Shown one piece after another: positions 27,125 to 36,497 of a stretch of 64,000 nt of DNA. Source of the stretch: Variovorax atrisoli 110B (GTDB lineage Bacteria; Pseudomonadota; Gammaproteobacteria; Burkholderiales; Burkholderiaceae_C). The DNA is taken from the NCBI RefSeq assembly GCF_000382045.1, contig NZ_KB907451.1, positions 372,001 to 436,000 on the forward strand. Reading direction: 5' to 3'. A program made the position numbers and the translations under genes. Under the pieces are notes generated by a model. That model ran no database searches and had not been told where the DNA came from. It worked only from the letters and a program-made list of their open reading frames with translations. The first letter of the stretch is position 1. Each line of letters starts with the position of its first letter.

Positions 27125-27430
27125 ATGCGCCGTCTTGCGCAAGCGCCCAACCTCGCGATCGCGACCGTGTGGGCGCACGCCTTGCGCGAGGAGGGCGTGG
27201 CCGCCACCGTGCAGCGCGAGTTCCTCGGCGCGGTGATGGGCCAGCTGCCGCCCGACCAGTGCCTGCCCGAGATCTGGATCGACGACGAGAGCCAGTTCGA
27301 TCTCGCCAAACGTCTGCTGCACGAACTGCAGCACCGCCCGCAGCGCAGCTGGCGCTGCGTGTGCGGCGAGCAGATCGAAGGCGGCTTCGAGCAGTGCTGG
27401 CAGTGCGGCCAGATGATGCCGGCCGTCTAG
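27125..27430 (+). CDS. small DUF2007-like protein with C-terminal zinc ribbon
   Basis: Protein of 101 residues. The first 75 residues (LAQAPNLAIATVWAHALREE through LPEIWIDDESQFDLAKRLL) resemble DUF2007, a small ACT-like fold. The C-terminus has two CxCG-type pairs (RCVCGEQIEGGF, QCWQCGQMM) that would bind one zinc ion. The start 2 bases after the preceding stop indicates an operon with the DUF3717 gene. A copy of the repeated element lies just downstream, in the orientation of the convergent yaeQ gene. Function unknown. Confidence 0.78.
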   Translation: MRRLAQAPNLAIATVWAHALREEGVAATVQREFLGAVMGQLPPDQCLPEIWIDDESQFDLAKRLLHELQHRPQRSWRCVCGEQIEGGFEQCWQCGQMMPAV

Positions 27431-27459
27431 AAACAACGAGCATGGCGCCTTCGCGAAAC

Positions 27460-27545
27460 ATCGCGGAGCCGGCTTCGCCGGGCCGCAGGTGTTGCCCCCG
27501 GTAGGGAGTTGGCGAAGCGCACGAAGTGCGCGCAGCCTAAGGGCG
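27460..27545 (-). repeat. post-stop-codon repeat element, copy A
   Basis: Read on the minus strand it begins about 5 bases after the yaeQ stop codon. It contains a weakened form of the central CCCCC/GGGGG hairpin and a clear CCGGC-GAA-GCCGG hairpin. It lies in the gap between two convergent genes. Confidence 0.85.
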
Positions 27546-27549
27546 AGCC

Positions 27550-28110
27550 CTATTTCCAGCGCAGCAGTTCGATGTCGACGCTGTTGGCGCCGTCGCCCAG
27601 CGTCAGCGTGTTCTCCTGGATCGTCGCCTGCAGCTGCATGCTGCGCTGCGCCAGCGCGGCCAAGGCCTGCGAGGCGCTGGTCGGCACGCGGTACACCTTG
27701 AGGTTCTGCGGCCGCGTGAGCTTGTTCTCGATGCCGCGCCACCAGATCTCGGCCGCGTGGTTGAAGGCGTAGACGATCACCTCGTCGGCCTTGTTGCAGG
27801 CCTTGATGATGGGCTTGTCTTCAGGCTGTCCGACCTCGATCCAGAGCTTGACCTCGCCCGTGAAGTCGCGAAGCCACACGTCGGGTTCCTCGACGTTCGA
27901 CAGGCCGGCGCCGAAGGCCAGCGTGCCGTCGCCGTTGCACACGTCCTGCAGCTGGTGCGCGTTGAGCGCGAGCGCCACGAGCCTGATCATCATCCGCTCG
28001 TCGGTCTCGCTGGGGTGGCGCGCCAGGGTCAGCGCGTGGTCGGCGTAGTAGCCGTGGTCGATGTCGGCCACCGCGAGGGTGGCCTTGAAGATGGTGGATT
28101 TGAGGGCCAT
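27550..28110 (-). CDS. yaeQ: YaeQ family protein
   Basis: Protein of 186 residues, the standard YaeQ length. It begins MALKSTIFKATLAVADIDHG with YYADHALTLARHPSETDERM, and has LWIEVGQPEDKPIIKACNKA and VIVYAFNH, all strongly conserved in the family. YaeQ has a compact PD-(D/E)XK-nuclease-like fold; the cellular role is unsettled. It is followed on its strand by a copy of the post-stop repeat, and purB ends 90 bases upstream of its start. Confidence 0.95.
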   Translation of the reverse strand: MALKSTIFKATLAVADIDHGYYADHALTLARHPSETDERMMIRLVALALNAHQLQDVCNGDGTLAFGAGLSNVEEPDVWLRDFTGEVKLWIEVGQPEDKPIIKACNKADEVIVYAFNHAAEIWWRGIENKLTRPQNLKVYRVPTSASQALAALAQRSMQLQATIQENTLTLGDGANSVDIELLRWK

Positions 28111-28146
28111 GGGTGCGCGAGTTTAGGCGGCAGGCGCCCCGGGGAT

Positions 28147-28177
28147 GCGAAAGAAACAGCCGCCCGAGGGCGGCTGT
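28147..28177 (-). terminator. Rho-independent terminator of purB
   Basis: A 10-bp stem ACAGCCGCCC/GGGCGGCTGT (28156-28177) with a 2-base spacer is followed on the minus strand by TTTCTTTC. It lies 24 bases after the purB stop. Confidence 0.85.
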
Positions 28178-28200
28178 CGGCGTGAAGGCGCGAACGCCTC

Positions 28201-29583
<1,383 letters not shown>

Positions 29584-29733
29584 TCAATTTTAGGCGGGCG
29601 CCGCGCGAAGGGCCCGGGGGAGCGCTTCCGGGGCGTTTGGGGAGACGATCCGCAGGGGATCGGGCCTCTGGTTTTCCCGTTCACCTAAAATGACTATTAC
29701 CAAACGTCATCAATGCATAGGGAGAGAGCCTTC

Positions 29734-30345
29734 ATGAAACTGATCGGATCCGCCGCCAGCCCCTACGTGCGCAAGGTGCGCGTGGTGCTGGCCGAGAAGC
29801 GGCTCGATTACCAGTTCGTGATCGAAGACGTCTGGGCTGCCGACACCACCATCTCCAGCTCCAACCCGCTGGGCAAGGTCCCCTGCCTGATCATGGAAGG
29901 CGGCGAGGCGATGTTCGATTCCCGCGTGATCGTCGAGTACCTGGACACCCTGTCGCCCGTGGGCAAGCTGATTCCGCAGCAGGGCCGCGAGCGCGCCGAG
30001 GTCAAGACCTGGGAGGCGCTGGCCGACGGCGTCATGGACGCCGGCGTGCTCTGGCGCCTGGAAGCCACCTGGTCCGGCCGCGCCGACGGCGAGCGCAGCG
30101 CCGCCTGGATCGAGCGCCAGCGCGCCAAGGTCGAGGGTGGGATCTCAGCCATGGCCAAGGGCCTGGGCGACAAGCCCTTCTGCAGCGGCATCCACCTGAG
30201 CCTGTCGGACATCGCCGTGGGCTGCACGCTGGGCTGGCTGGACTTGCGCTTCCCCGAGATCGACTGGCGCAAGGACAACGCCAACCTCGCGAAGCTGTTC
30301 GACAAGCTGATGCTGCGTCCGAGCTTCATCGACACCAAGCCCTGA
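29734..30345 (+). CDS. glutathione S-transferase family protein (YibF-like)
   Basis: Cytosolic protein of 203 residues. An N-terminal thioredoxin-like domain has the SAASPYVRKVRVVLAEK active-site region (Ser in the catalytic position) and LGKVPCLIMEGG with the cis-Pro that binds glutathione. A C-terminal helical domain ends with SLSDIAVGCTLGWLDLRFP. The start at 29734 has GGGAGAGAG upstream; an ATG 21 bases earlier has no such signal. The substrate is unknown. Confidence 0.9.
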   Translation: MKLIGSAASPYVRKVRVVLAEKRLDYQFVIEDVWAADTTISSSNPLGKVPCLIMEGGEAMFDSRVIVEYLDTLSPVGKLIPQQGRERAEVKTWEALADGVMDAGVLWRLEATWSGRADGERSAAWIERQRAKVEGGISAMAKGLGDKPFCSGIHLSLSDIAVGCTLGWLDLRFPEIDWRKDNANLAKLFDKLMLRPSFIDTKP

Positions 30346-30374
30346 GCGGGCGTCGGCGAAACGCAAGAAAAAGG

Positions 30375-30400
30375 AAGGCGCCCCAGGGCGCCTTTTTCTT
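30375..30400. terminator. bidirectional terminator between the GST and cfa genes
   Basis: Stem AAGGCGCC/GGCGCCTT with a 4-base loop. It is flanked by TTTTTCTTT on the plus strand and by CCTTTTTCTT on the minus strand, so it can end both convergent genes. Confidence 0.88.
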
Positions 30401-30406
30401 TGTCCT

Positions 30407-31714
30407 TCAAGGCCTGCGCAGCGTGTACTGCACCACGTCGATGTTCGCCTGCGAGAACGCCGCCTCGCAGTAGGCGAGATAGAACTCCCAGATGCGCATG
30501 AAGCGCTCGTCGAAGCCCAGCTGCAGCACGCTTGCGCGCCGGGCCAGGAAGCTCTCGCGCCAGCGGCGCAGCGTTTCGGCGTAGTCGGCGCCGAAGCCGA
30601 ACTCGTCCACCACCTCCAGTCCCGCCGCCTCCGCTTCCAGCCGGAACTCGCGCGGACAGGGCAGGCAGCCGCCCGGGAAGATGTACTGCTGGATGAAGTC
30701 GGTCGAGCCGATGTAGCGGTCGAAGAGCGCGTCGTCGATCACGATGCTCTGCACGCAGGCGCGGCCGCCCGGCTTGAGCAGGCGGGCCAGGGCGCGGAAG
30801 TACTCCGGCCAGTAGGCGCGGCCCACGGCTTCCACCATCTCGATGGAGCAGATCGCGTCGAAGGGGGCGTCGTCGATGTCGCGGTAGTCCTGCAGCCGCA
30901 GGTCGGCGGCGAGCCCGGCGGTGCGCTGCCGGGCGTAGGTGAGCTGCTCGGTCGACAGGGTCACGCCCGTCACCGAGGCGCCGATGTCGAAGGCAGCCAT
31001 CTCGGCCAGCGCGCCCCAGCCGCAGCCGATCTCCAGCACCCGGTCGCCGGGCTTCGCGTGCACCGCCTCGAGCGCGCGGCGAACCTTCGCGCGCTGCGCC
31101 TCCGGCATGGGCTTCGACAGGTCGCCCTCGAACCAGGCCGACGAGTAGTTCATCGTCTCGTCGAGCCACAGCGCGTAGAACGCATTGCCCAGGTCGTAGT
31201 GCGCGTGGATGTTGCGCGAGCTGCCGGCCTTGCTGTTGCGGTTCAGCAGGTGCCGCAGGCGGTAGAGCAGGCGCCCGGCCCAGCTGCCGTACACCACGTC
31301 TTCGATGGCGCGGCGGTTGGCGATGAAAAGCCGGAGGAGCTCGGTGAGGTCGGGCGTGCTCCAGTCGCCTGCGATGTAGCTTTCGGCGAAGCCGATGTCG
31401 CCCGACTTGAGCGCAGCCTTGCAGACGTTCCAGTTGCGCAGCGTGATCGAGGCCGAGGGGCCCGAGCCGGCCGCGGCGCCGAAGTGCCGCAGCGAATCGT
31501 CAGGCAGCCTCACCGTGAGCGAGCCGCAGGACAGCCGCTGGAGCAGGCCGAGCACCGTGCGGGCCGCGGCGGGCGGGGTCCGGGATCGTCCGAAGGAGGG
31601 GGAGGGAGCGGTGCGCGCGAATCCCGGCAGGGGCATGGCGTCCGCGCAGGACATGCCGGGAGCTTCGCAGTGGGTTCGTCCAAGAACCGGATGGAGGTCG
31701 TCGTTTTCGGCCAT
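30407..31714 (-). CDS. cfa: cyclopropane-fatty-acyl-phospholipid synthase family protein
   Basis: SAM-dependent enzyme of about 435 residues that would add a methylene bridge to unsaturated phospholipid acyl chains at the membrane. A variable N-terminal half includes GDIGFAESYIAGDWSTPDL. The methyltransferase core has VLEIGCGWGALAEMAA for SAM binding, then YRDIDDAPFDAICSIEMVEAVG and YIFPGGCLP, as in Cfa. The start is uncertain: ATG at 31714 is favoured, with ATGs at 31654 and 31636 possible, and none has a strong ribosome site. A 361-base gap with a TetR-like palindrome lies upstream. Related C-methyltransferases acting on other lipids cannot be excluded. Confidence 0.87.
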   Translation of the reverse strand: MAENDDLHPVLGRTHCEAPGMSCADAMPLPGFARTAPSPSFGRSRTPPAAARTVLGLLQRLSCGSLTVRLPDDSLRHFGAAAGSGPSASITLRNWNVCKAALKSGDIGFAESYIAGDWSTPDLTELLRLFIANRRAIEDVVYGSWAGRLLYRLRHLLNRNSKAGSSRNIHAHYDLGNAFYALWLDETMNYSSAWFEGDLSKPMPEAQRAKVRRALEAVHAKPGDRVLEIGCGWGALAEMAAFDIGASVTGVTLSTEQLTYARQRTAGLAADLRLQDYRDIDDAPFDAICSIEMVEAVGRAYWPEYFRALARLLKPGGRACVQSIVIDDALFDRYIGSTDFIQQYIFPGGCLPCPREFRLEAEAAGLEVVDEFGFGADYAETLRRWRESFLARRASVLQLGFDERFMRIWEFYLAYCEAAFSQANIDVVQYTLRRP

Positions 31715-32075
31715 GACCCGATTACGCGCAGCGGCGCAAACCGGATTCAGGGAGAACGATCGGGAGGGGCCCATCGGACCTGGGTTCGCGTGCGGCGCGA
31801 CCCGGTCCGGCCCGAATACAAAAATGCTGCGAGGCGCCCCGACGCGAAGGAGGGAGGGAGGGAGGAGGAGAAGAATCGCCTCGGGATTTCGACCAGACGG
31901 CAAGCGCCCGGAAGACCTCGCAACATGAAAACCGCGGGGCAGCGACTCGAAAGTCAGTCACTGCCCACGCGATTTAGGAGCGCGGTATCGGCGGCACGGT
32001 TCCCGTCCGGTTTGTAAACGTTTGTTCCCGGTGGGGCAGCACGGAAATCGACCGGTCGGTAAAAGTTGCCGACGG
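31715..32075. other. 361-bp gap upstream of cfa
   Basis: Both neighbours are on the minus strand, so this is the leader and promoter region of cfa plus the end of the peroxidase transcript. Open frames here are compositional and without motifs. Near the peroxidase end there is a 10-bp perfect palindrome, listed separately, and a TAAACGTTTG inverted repeat at about 32,015. Confidence 0.5.
32049..32058. promoter_or_regulatory. candidate TetR-type operator palindrome
   Basis: CGACCGGTCG is a perfect 10-bp palindrome in an A-rich context (AAAT...GTAAAA). Its form resembles operators of TetR-family lipid regulators. No TetR gene is in the window, and the distance to cfa is about 335 bases, so the assignment is tentative. 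Confidence 0.35.
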
Positions 32076-32690
32076 TCAGTTCGGTCCGAGCTGCTTCTCG
32101 ATGACGTTCACGAACCCGTTCTCGTCCGGCGCCGTCATGCTCGACCACGCCTGCACGACCTTGCCGTCGCGCCCGATCAGGTACTTGTAGAAATTCCACT
32201 TCGGCGTGGTTCCCGAGGCCTGCGCCAGCTGCCTGAACAGCGGATTCGCGTCCGTGCCGCGCACCGACGACTTCGCGAACATCGGGAATTTCACGCCGAA
32301 GGTGCTTTCGCAGAATTCGGCGATCTCCTTGTTGGAGCCCGACTCCTGGGCGAAATCGTTCGACGGGAAGCCCAGGACCACCAGGCCGCGGGAGCGGTAC
32401 TTCATGTCCAGCGCTTCCAGGCCCTTGTACTGGGGAGTGAAGCCGCAGAAGCTGGCCGTGTTGACCACGAGGACCACCTTGCCGGAGTACTGGCACAGGG
32501 ATTGGGGTTTTTCGTCCTGCAGCCGCGGGAACGTGTGCTGAAGGATCACCGGGCATCCTGCGGGCTCCGCGGCGGCGGGCGCTGCAGGGGGGGTCTGGGC
32601 CTGCGCCGCAAGGGGCGAAACCAGGCTCGCCACGAGGGAAACCGCAGGGGCGCAGCGCCACAACATCGACAATCGGAAGGGGGTTCGCAT
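32076..32690 (-). CDS. periplasmic glutathione peroxidase family protein
   Basis: Protein of 204 residues with a signal peptide (about 1-32, SPLAAQAQ). The peroxidatic motif NTASFCGFTPQYKGLEAL has Cys82 in place of selenocysteine. LGFPSNDFAQESG supplies the Gln-region motif, and KWNFYKYLIGRDGKVV supplies the Trp-Asn motif of the catalytic tetrad. It would reduce peroxides, probably with a thioredoxin-like partner, outside the cytoplasm; most bacterial homologues lack a signal peptide. Start 32690 has AGGAG 6 bases upstream; the ATG at 32723 is less likely. Confidence 0.9.
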   Translation of the reverse strand: MRTPFRLSMLWRCAPAVSLVASLVSPLAAQAQTPPAAPAAAEPAGCPVILQHTFPRLQDEKPQSLCQYSGKVVLVVNTASFCGFTPQYKGLEALDMKYRSRGLVVLGFPSNDFAQESGSNKEIAEFCESTFGVKFPMFAKSSVRGTDANPLFRQLAQASGTTPKWNFYKYLIGRDGKVVQAWSSMTAPDENGFVNVIEKQLGPN

Positions 32691-32818
32691 GGCGGCTCCT
32701 GATTCAAAAATGGGAATGCGCATCCATGCTGCAAGGACGCGCGTATCCGCATCATCGCGCGTCTGTCATGGGCGCGCCAAACGGGCCGATTAAAATCGAC
32801 GGCCTTAGAAAGATATAG

Positions 32819-33676
32819 ATGCTCTATCCGGAACTCTTCAGACAACTCGAATCCGTCCGCTGGGACATGGACAAGGACATCCCGTGGCAGTCGTTCGACG
32901 CCTCCTTGCTGTCGGAAGAGCAGGCGCAGACCATCAAGATGAATGCCATCACCGAGTGGGCGGCACTGCCGGCCACCGAGATGTTCCTGCGCGACAACCG
33001 CCACGATAGCGATTTTTCCGCTTTCATGTCCATCTGGTTCTTCGAGGAGCAGAAGCATTCCCTCGTGCTGATGGAGTATCTGAAGCGCTTCAGCCCCAAG
33101 CACGCCCCCACCGAGGAAGAGCTGCACGAGGTGCGCTTCGACTTCGACCCGGCCCCGCCGCTCGAAACCCTCATGCTGCATTTCTGCGGCGAGATCCGGC
33201 TCAACCACTGGTACCGCCGTGCCGCCCAGTGGCACACCGAGCCGGTCATCAAGCACATCTACACCACGCTGAGCCAGGACGAAGCCCGCCACGGCGGCGC
33301 CTACCTGCGCTACATGAAGCGCGCGCTGGAGAAGTTCGGCGACGAGGCCCGTGCCGCCTTCACCAAGGTCGGCGTCCTGATGGCCAGCGCCCGCCGCACG
33401 GCGCAGGCCCTGCACCCGACCAACCTGCACGTCAGCAAGGCGCACTTCCCGCGCGACACCGTGCAAAGCCGCATGCCCGATCCCGACTGGCTGGAGCACT
33501 GGCTCGACAAGCAGATCAAGTTCGACGCCGTCTGGGAAACCAAGGTCGGCGAGCGCATCCTGCACAACCTGAGCCTGCTGATGAACCGCAGCTTCAAGAC
33601 GGTGCAGGAGCTGAACCGCTACCGCAAGGAACTGGCAGCCACCCTCGGCCCCAAGCCCGAGTACCAGGGCGCGTAA
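32819..33676 (+). CDS. ferritin-like diiron protein (acyl-ACP desaturase-like)
   Basis: Soluble protein of 285 residues. Two carboxylate-bridged diiron half-sites are visible: EWAALPATEMFL with FFEEQKHSLVL (E, then EExxH), and GEIRLNHWYRRAA with SQDEARHGGAYL (E, then DExRH). This arrangement is that of the ferritin-like acyl-ACP desaturase group. The C-terminal half is helical and basic. The substrate is unknown; a fatty-acid-modifying role fits the nearby cfa gene, but this is inference. The gene is divergent from the peroxidase gene (128 bases between starts) and is followed by a partial copy of the post-stop repeat. Confidence 0.78.
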   Translation: MLYPELFRQLESVRWDMDKDIPWQSFDASLLSEEQAQTIKMNAITEWAALPATEMFLRDNRHDSDFSAFMSIWFFEEQKHSLVLMEYLKRFSPKHAPTEEELHEVRFDFDPAPPLETLMLHFCGEIRLNHWYRRAAQWHTEPVIKHIYTTLSQDEARHGGAYLRYMKRALEKFGDEARAAFTKVGVLMASARRTAQALHPTNLHVSKAHFPRDTVQSRMPDPDWLEHWLDKQIKFDAVWETKVGERILHNLSLLMNRSFKTVQELNRYRKELAATLGPKPEYQGA

Positions 33677-33684
33677 CTGTTGCT

Positions 33685-33745
33685 CGCCCCCGGGCTGCAC
33701 GACATTTGGTGCCGCTTCGCCAACCCCCTACCGGGGGCGGCCGTG
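33685..33745 (+). repeat. post-stop-codon repeat element, partial copy I
   Basis: It starts 8 bases after the diiron protein stop codon. It keeps the left part (CGCCCCCGGGCTGCACGAC), the GCTTCGCCAA segment and the central hairpin CCCCC-TACC-GGGGG, but the right hairpin has diverged. Same orientation rule as the other copies. Confidence 0.6.
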
Positions 33746-33786
33746 CGCGACGGCCCTCCCTAAAACTCCACCTGTTGGTGAGAGGG

Positions 33787-33813
33787 CGTCACAAACCGGG
33801 GACGCCAGCCGTC
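33787..33813 (+). promoter_or_regulatory. ECF41-type promoter of the sigma factor gene
   Basis: CGTCACA, 16 bases, then CGTC. This matches the ECF41 target pattern TGTCACA-N16-CGTC with one mismatch at the first base. The start codon of the sigma gene is only 8 bases beyond CGTC, so the transcript would be leaderless or nearly so. Confidence 0.7.
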
Positions 33814-33821
33814 TAGCCCGC

Positions 33822-34712
33822 ATGGACGACGCAACCCTCACCTTCGACCGCCACCGCCCTCGCCTGCAGGGCATCGCCTACCGCATGCTGGGTTCCGTGG
33901 CCGAGGCGGAAGAGGTCGTGCAGGACGCCTGGCTGCGCTGGCATGAAGCCGCCAGGGACACCCTCGACAGCTCCGAAGCCTGGCTTGTGACCGTGGTCAC
34001 GCGCCTGTCGATCGACCGGCTGCGTGCCGCCAAGGTCCAGCGCGAGCACTACATCGGCGCCTGGATGCCCGAGCCCACGCTGACCGGCGAGCACGATTCG
34101 CCCGCCACGCCCGAACAGCTGCTCGAGCGCGCCGACAACATCTCCGTCGCCTTCCTCGCCGTGCTGGAACGCCTCGCGCCCGAGGCCCGCGCCGCCTTCC
34201 TGCTGCGCGAGGTGTTCGATGCCGACTACGACGAGATCGCCCTCACCCTCGGCAAGACCGAAGCCGCATGCCGCCAGCTCGTGCACCGCGCCAGGCTCCA
34301 GGTGCAGGAAGGGCGTCCGCGCTTCTCCGTGCCGCGCGAGACCCACGAGCGCCTGTTGCGCGCCTTCGCCGACGCCGCCTCGCGCGGCAGCCTGCAGGAG
34401 CTGAAGGCGCTGATGGCCGAGGACGTCGAGCTCATCGGCGACGGCGGCGGCAAGGTGCAGACCTTCAGCAAGATCCTGCGCGGCAGTCAGCGCCTCGCGC
34501 AGCTGTACTTCTCGCTGTGGCGCCGCCTGGGGCCGGCGGTGCGCATGGAGCTTGTCGACATCAACGGCGAGCCCGGCATGCTGCGCTTTCTCGACGGCGA
34601 GCTCGAATCGGCCCAGACCTTCGAGATCGAGAACGACCTCATCGTGCGCATCCGCGCGCAGCGCAACCCCGACAAGCTCGCACGCATCGCGCAGATCTAT
34701 TCCTCGAAATAG
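33822..34712 (+). CDS. ECF41-family RNA polymerase sigma factor (SigJ-like)
   Basis: Extracytoplasmic-function sigma factor of 296 residues with a C-terminal regulatory domain. Sigma region 2 covers about 5-75 (YRMLGSVAEAEEVVQDAWLRW). Region 4 covers about 105-165 (LERLAPEARAAFLLREVF, LGKTEAACRQLVHRAR). A SnoaL-like extension runs from 175 to 296. All three ECF41 hallmarks are seen: WMPEP (81-85), DGGGKV (207-212) and NPDKL (282-286). ECF41 factors lack an anti-sigma factor and are controlled by this fused domain. They normally pair with a carboxymuconolactone decarboxylase, oxidoreductase or epimerase gene, and the next gene is the first of these. Both genes have matching promoters. No ribosome site precedes the start. 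Confidence 0.95.
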   Translation: MDDATLTFDRHRPRLQGIAYRMLGSVAEAEEVVQDAWLRWHEAARDTLDSSEAWLVTVVTRLSIDRLRAAKVQREHYIGAWMPEPTLTGEHDSPATPEQLLERADNISVAFLAVLERLAPEARAAFLLREVFDADYDEIALTLGKTEAACRQLVHRARLQVQEGRPRFSVPRETHERLLRAFADAASRGSLQELKALMAEDVELIGDGGGKVQTFSKILRGSQRLAQLYFSLWRRLGPAVRMELVDINGEPGMLRFLDGELESAQTFEIENDLIVRIRAQRNPDKLARIAQIYSSK

Positions 34713-34722
34713 TTCGCGCGGC

Positions 34723-34749
34723 TGTCACAGGGCGCCCGGCCCGCCCGTC
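34723..34749 (+). promoter_or_regulatory. ECF41-type promoter of the decarboxylase-like gene
   Basis: TGTCACA at 34723-34729, 16 bases, then CGTC at 34746-34749. This is an exact match to the pattern known for ECF41 sigma factors. A transcript from near 34,756 would have a 45-base leader with a good ribosome site (GGAG) before the gene at 34802. Confidence 0.82.
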
Positions 34750-34801
34750 TTCAGTGGGTAAGCAGATCGATTCCATCGCAACCCACTGGAGAAACCGAAC
34801 C

Positions 34802-35263
34802 ATGAACACCACCGCACGCCTGAACTGGTTCAAGCTGGTCCCGAAGTCCTTCGAGGCCATCCTCGGCGTCAACGCCACCATCGAGTCGAGCACGCTCGGC
34901 AAGGTGCTGGTCGACTACGTCTACGCCCGCGTCTCGCAGATCAACGACTGCGCCTACTGCCTCGACATGCACGTGCGCGACCTGCGCAAGCAGGGCGAGG
35001 AATGGCAGCGCATCAACAGCCTCGCCACCTGGCGCGAGGTGGGCTTCTTCAACGAGCGCGAGCGCGCGGCGCTGGCCTGGGCCGAATCGCTCACGCGGCT
35101 GGCCGACCGCTACGACGCGCGCGACGCCGAATTCGCGGCGCTCAAGGCCAACTTCAGCGACCTGGAGATTGCCGAGCTGTCGGTGGCGATCGCGCAGATC
35201 AACACCTGGAACCGCCTGAACGTCGCCAGCGGCATTCCGGTAGCGGTCAAGCCGCTGCTCTGA
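34802..35263 (+). CDS. carboxymuconolactone decarboxylase/AhpD-family protein
   Basis: Small alpha-helical protein of 153 residues. The AhpD-like redox motif CAYCLDMH is at residues 50-57 (C50, C53, H57) and follows the conserved LVDYVYARVSQIND. The C-terminal part ERAALAWAESLTRLAD is usual for the family. Such proteins act as alkylhydroperoxidases or disulfide-linked peroxidases; the substrate is unknown. The upstream ECF41 promoter and sigma gene mark it as the main target of that sigma factor, often seen as a self-contained stress module. Confidence 0.92.
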   Translation: MNTTARLNWFKLVPKSFEAILGVNATIESSTLGKVLVDYVYARVSQINDCAYCLDMHVRDLRKQGEEWQRINSLATWREVGFFNERERAALAWAESLTRLADRYDARDAEFAALKANFSDLEIAELSVAIAQINTWNRLNVASGIPVAVKPLL

Positions 35264-35288
35264 CCACAAGGCGGAGGCGCGCACGCGC

Positions 35289-36497
35289 CTACCTGCGCTC
35301 GACCACCATCGGCGAGATGTGCAGGTTCTCGCGCAGCTGGCCGACCACCTCGCCGGCCGCGTTGCGCGAGGCAAATGGCCCGGCCTGCAGCCGATGCGTG
35401 CCGGCTTCGCTGAACACGCGCAGCTGCGACGCCAGCGACGGCACGCCGCGCGCGGCCTGGTTCAGCAGGCTCTCGGCACCGTCCCGCTCGCGGAATGCGC
35501 CCAGCTGCACCCAGAAGCCGGGAAGTGCCGCGGCGGGCCGCTGAGCGACGTCGGCGGGCGGCGTAGAGGGCCGCGCAGAGGGCGGAGCCGCTGCCGCCTG
35601 CAGCGGCGGCAGCTCGTTGACCACGATGGCCTGCCGGCCCGGCGGAATGGATGGCGGCGATTGCGCCGATTCCGGCTCCGCCCCCGTCCCCGGCGGCAGG
35701 GCCGCAGCCATCGGCGTCTGCGGAACGACGGGCATCGTCGATGCGGGCTGCGGCGCGTCGCCGCCGGCCATCGCCACCGGCGCTACCCATTCGGCCGGCA
35801 CGCGCACTTGCTGTTGCTGCTGCTGTGGCAGCGCCGCGCTCGCCACGCGCACCGGCGCCGTCCGCACCGGCGGGGGCGTTTCGGCGGCGGCATACGCCGT
35901 TCCCGAATCGCGCCGCCATGCGCCGGTGCGGATGTCCTCGTTCGTGATCCGCTCGATCTCCACCGGCGCCACGCCGCGAAGCAGGTCGAGCTTGAGCGCG
36001 GCCGTGTAGCTCAGGTCGATGACGCGGCCGTCCACGAACGGGCCGCGATCGTTCACGCGCACGATCACCTCGCGCCCGTTGGCCGGGTTGCGCACGCGCA
36101 CGTAACTCGGCAGCGGCAGCGTCTTGTGCGCGGCCGTCATGGCGTACATGTCGTAGGGCTCGCCGCTGGACGTGGACGCCGCATGGAACTTGCGCCCGTA
36201 CCACGAGGCCAGCCCCGATTCGCGGAACGGCCGGTCGTCGGTGATCGGCACATAGCCGCGGCCCAGCACCGTGTAGGGCTTGCTGGTGCCGCCCAGGCTG
36301 CGGATCGGCTCGACGCGGGGTTCGGCGTCGGGCACGTTGGCGAGGTCGGGCGGAATGTTGGTCCCGGGGCCATCGCGGCCGCTGGCCACGCCGCCCCCGC
36401 TGCGCGGACCGCTGGCGCAGCCCGCAAGAAGAACGGCGACGGCTACCGCGCACGCCGCCAGTGCGGTCGTGGCCGGGGAACGGGCTCCCTCAGCCAA
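35289..36497 (-). CDS. rlpA: RlpA-like septal ring lytic transglycosylase lipoprotein
   Basis: Outer-membrane lipoprotein of about 402 residues. The lipobox LLAGC has its Cys near residue 27. A double-psi beta-barrel RlpA domain (GLASWYGRKFHAASTSSGE, RVNDRGPFVDGRVIDLSY with the catalytic Asp) is followed by a low-complexity Pro/Ala/Gln linker with six Gln in a row, and a C-terminal SPOR domain (FWVQLGAFRERDGAESLL) that targets denuded septal glycan. No ATG precedes the signal peptide; TTG at 36497, overlapping the glnE stop by 8 bases with GGAAGG upstream, is the best start. Coupling to glnE is likely. Confidence 0.88.
   Translation of the reverse strand: MAEGARSPATTALAACAVAVAVLLAGCASGPRSGGGVASGRDGPGTNIPPDLANVPDAEPRVEPIRSLGGTSKPYTVLGRGYVPITDDRPFRESGLASWYGRKFHAASTSSGEPYDMYAMTAAHKTLPLPSYVRVRNPANGREVIVRVNDRGPFVDGRVIDLSYTAALKLDLLRGVAPVEIERITNEDIRTGAWRRDSGTAYAAAETPPPVRTAPVRVASAALPQQQQQQVRVPAEWVAPVAMAGGDAPQPASTMPVVPQTPMAAALPPGTGAEPESAQSPPSIPPGRQAIVVNELPPLQAAAAPPSARPSTPPADVAQRPAAALPGFWVQLGAFRERDGAESLLNQAARGVPSLASQLRVFSEAGTHRLQAGPFASRNAAGEVVGQLRENLHISPMVVERR

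Noticed and set aside
29690..29710. Inverted repeat ATGAC/GTCAT before the glutathione transferase gene as an operator
   Set aside because: Arms of five bases with an 11-base spacer are easily found by chance, and no regulator is nearby.
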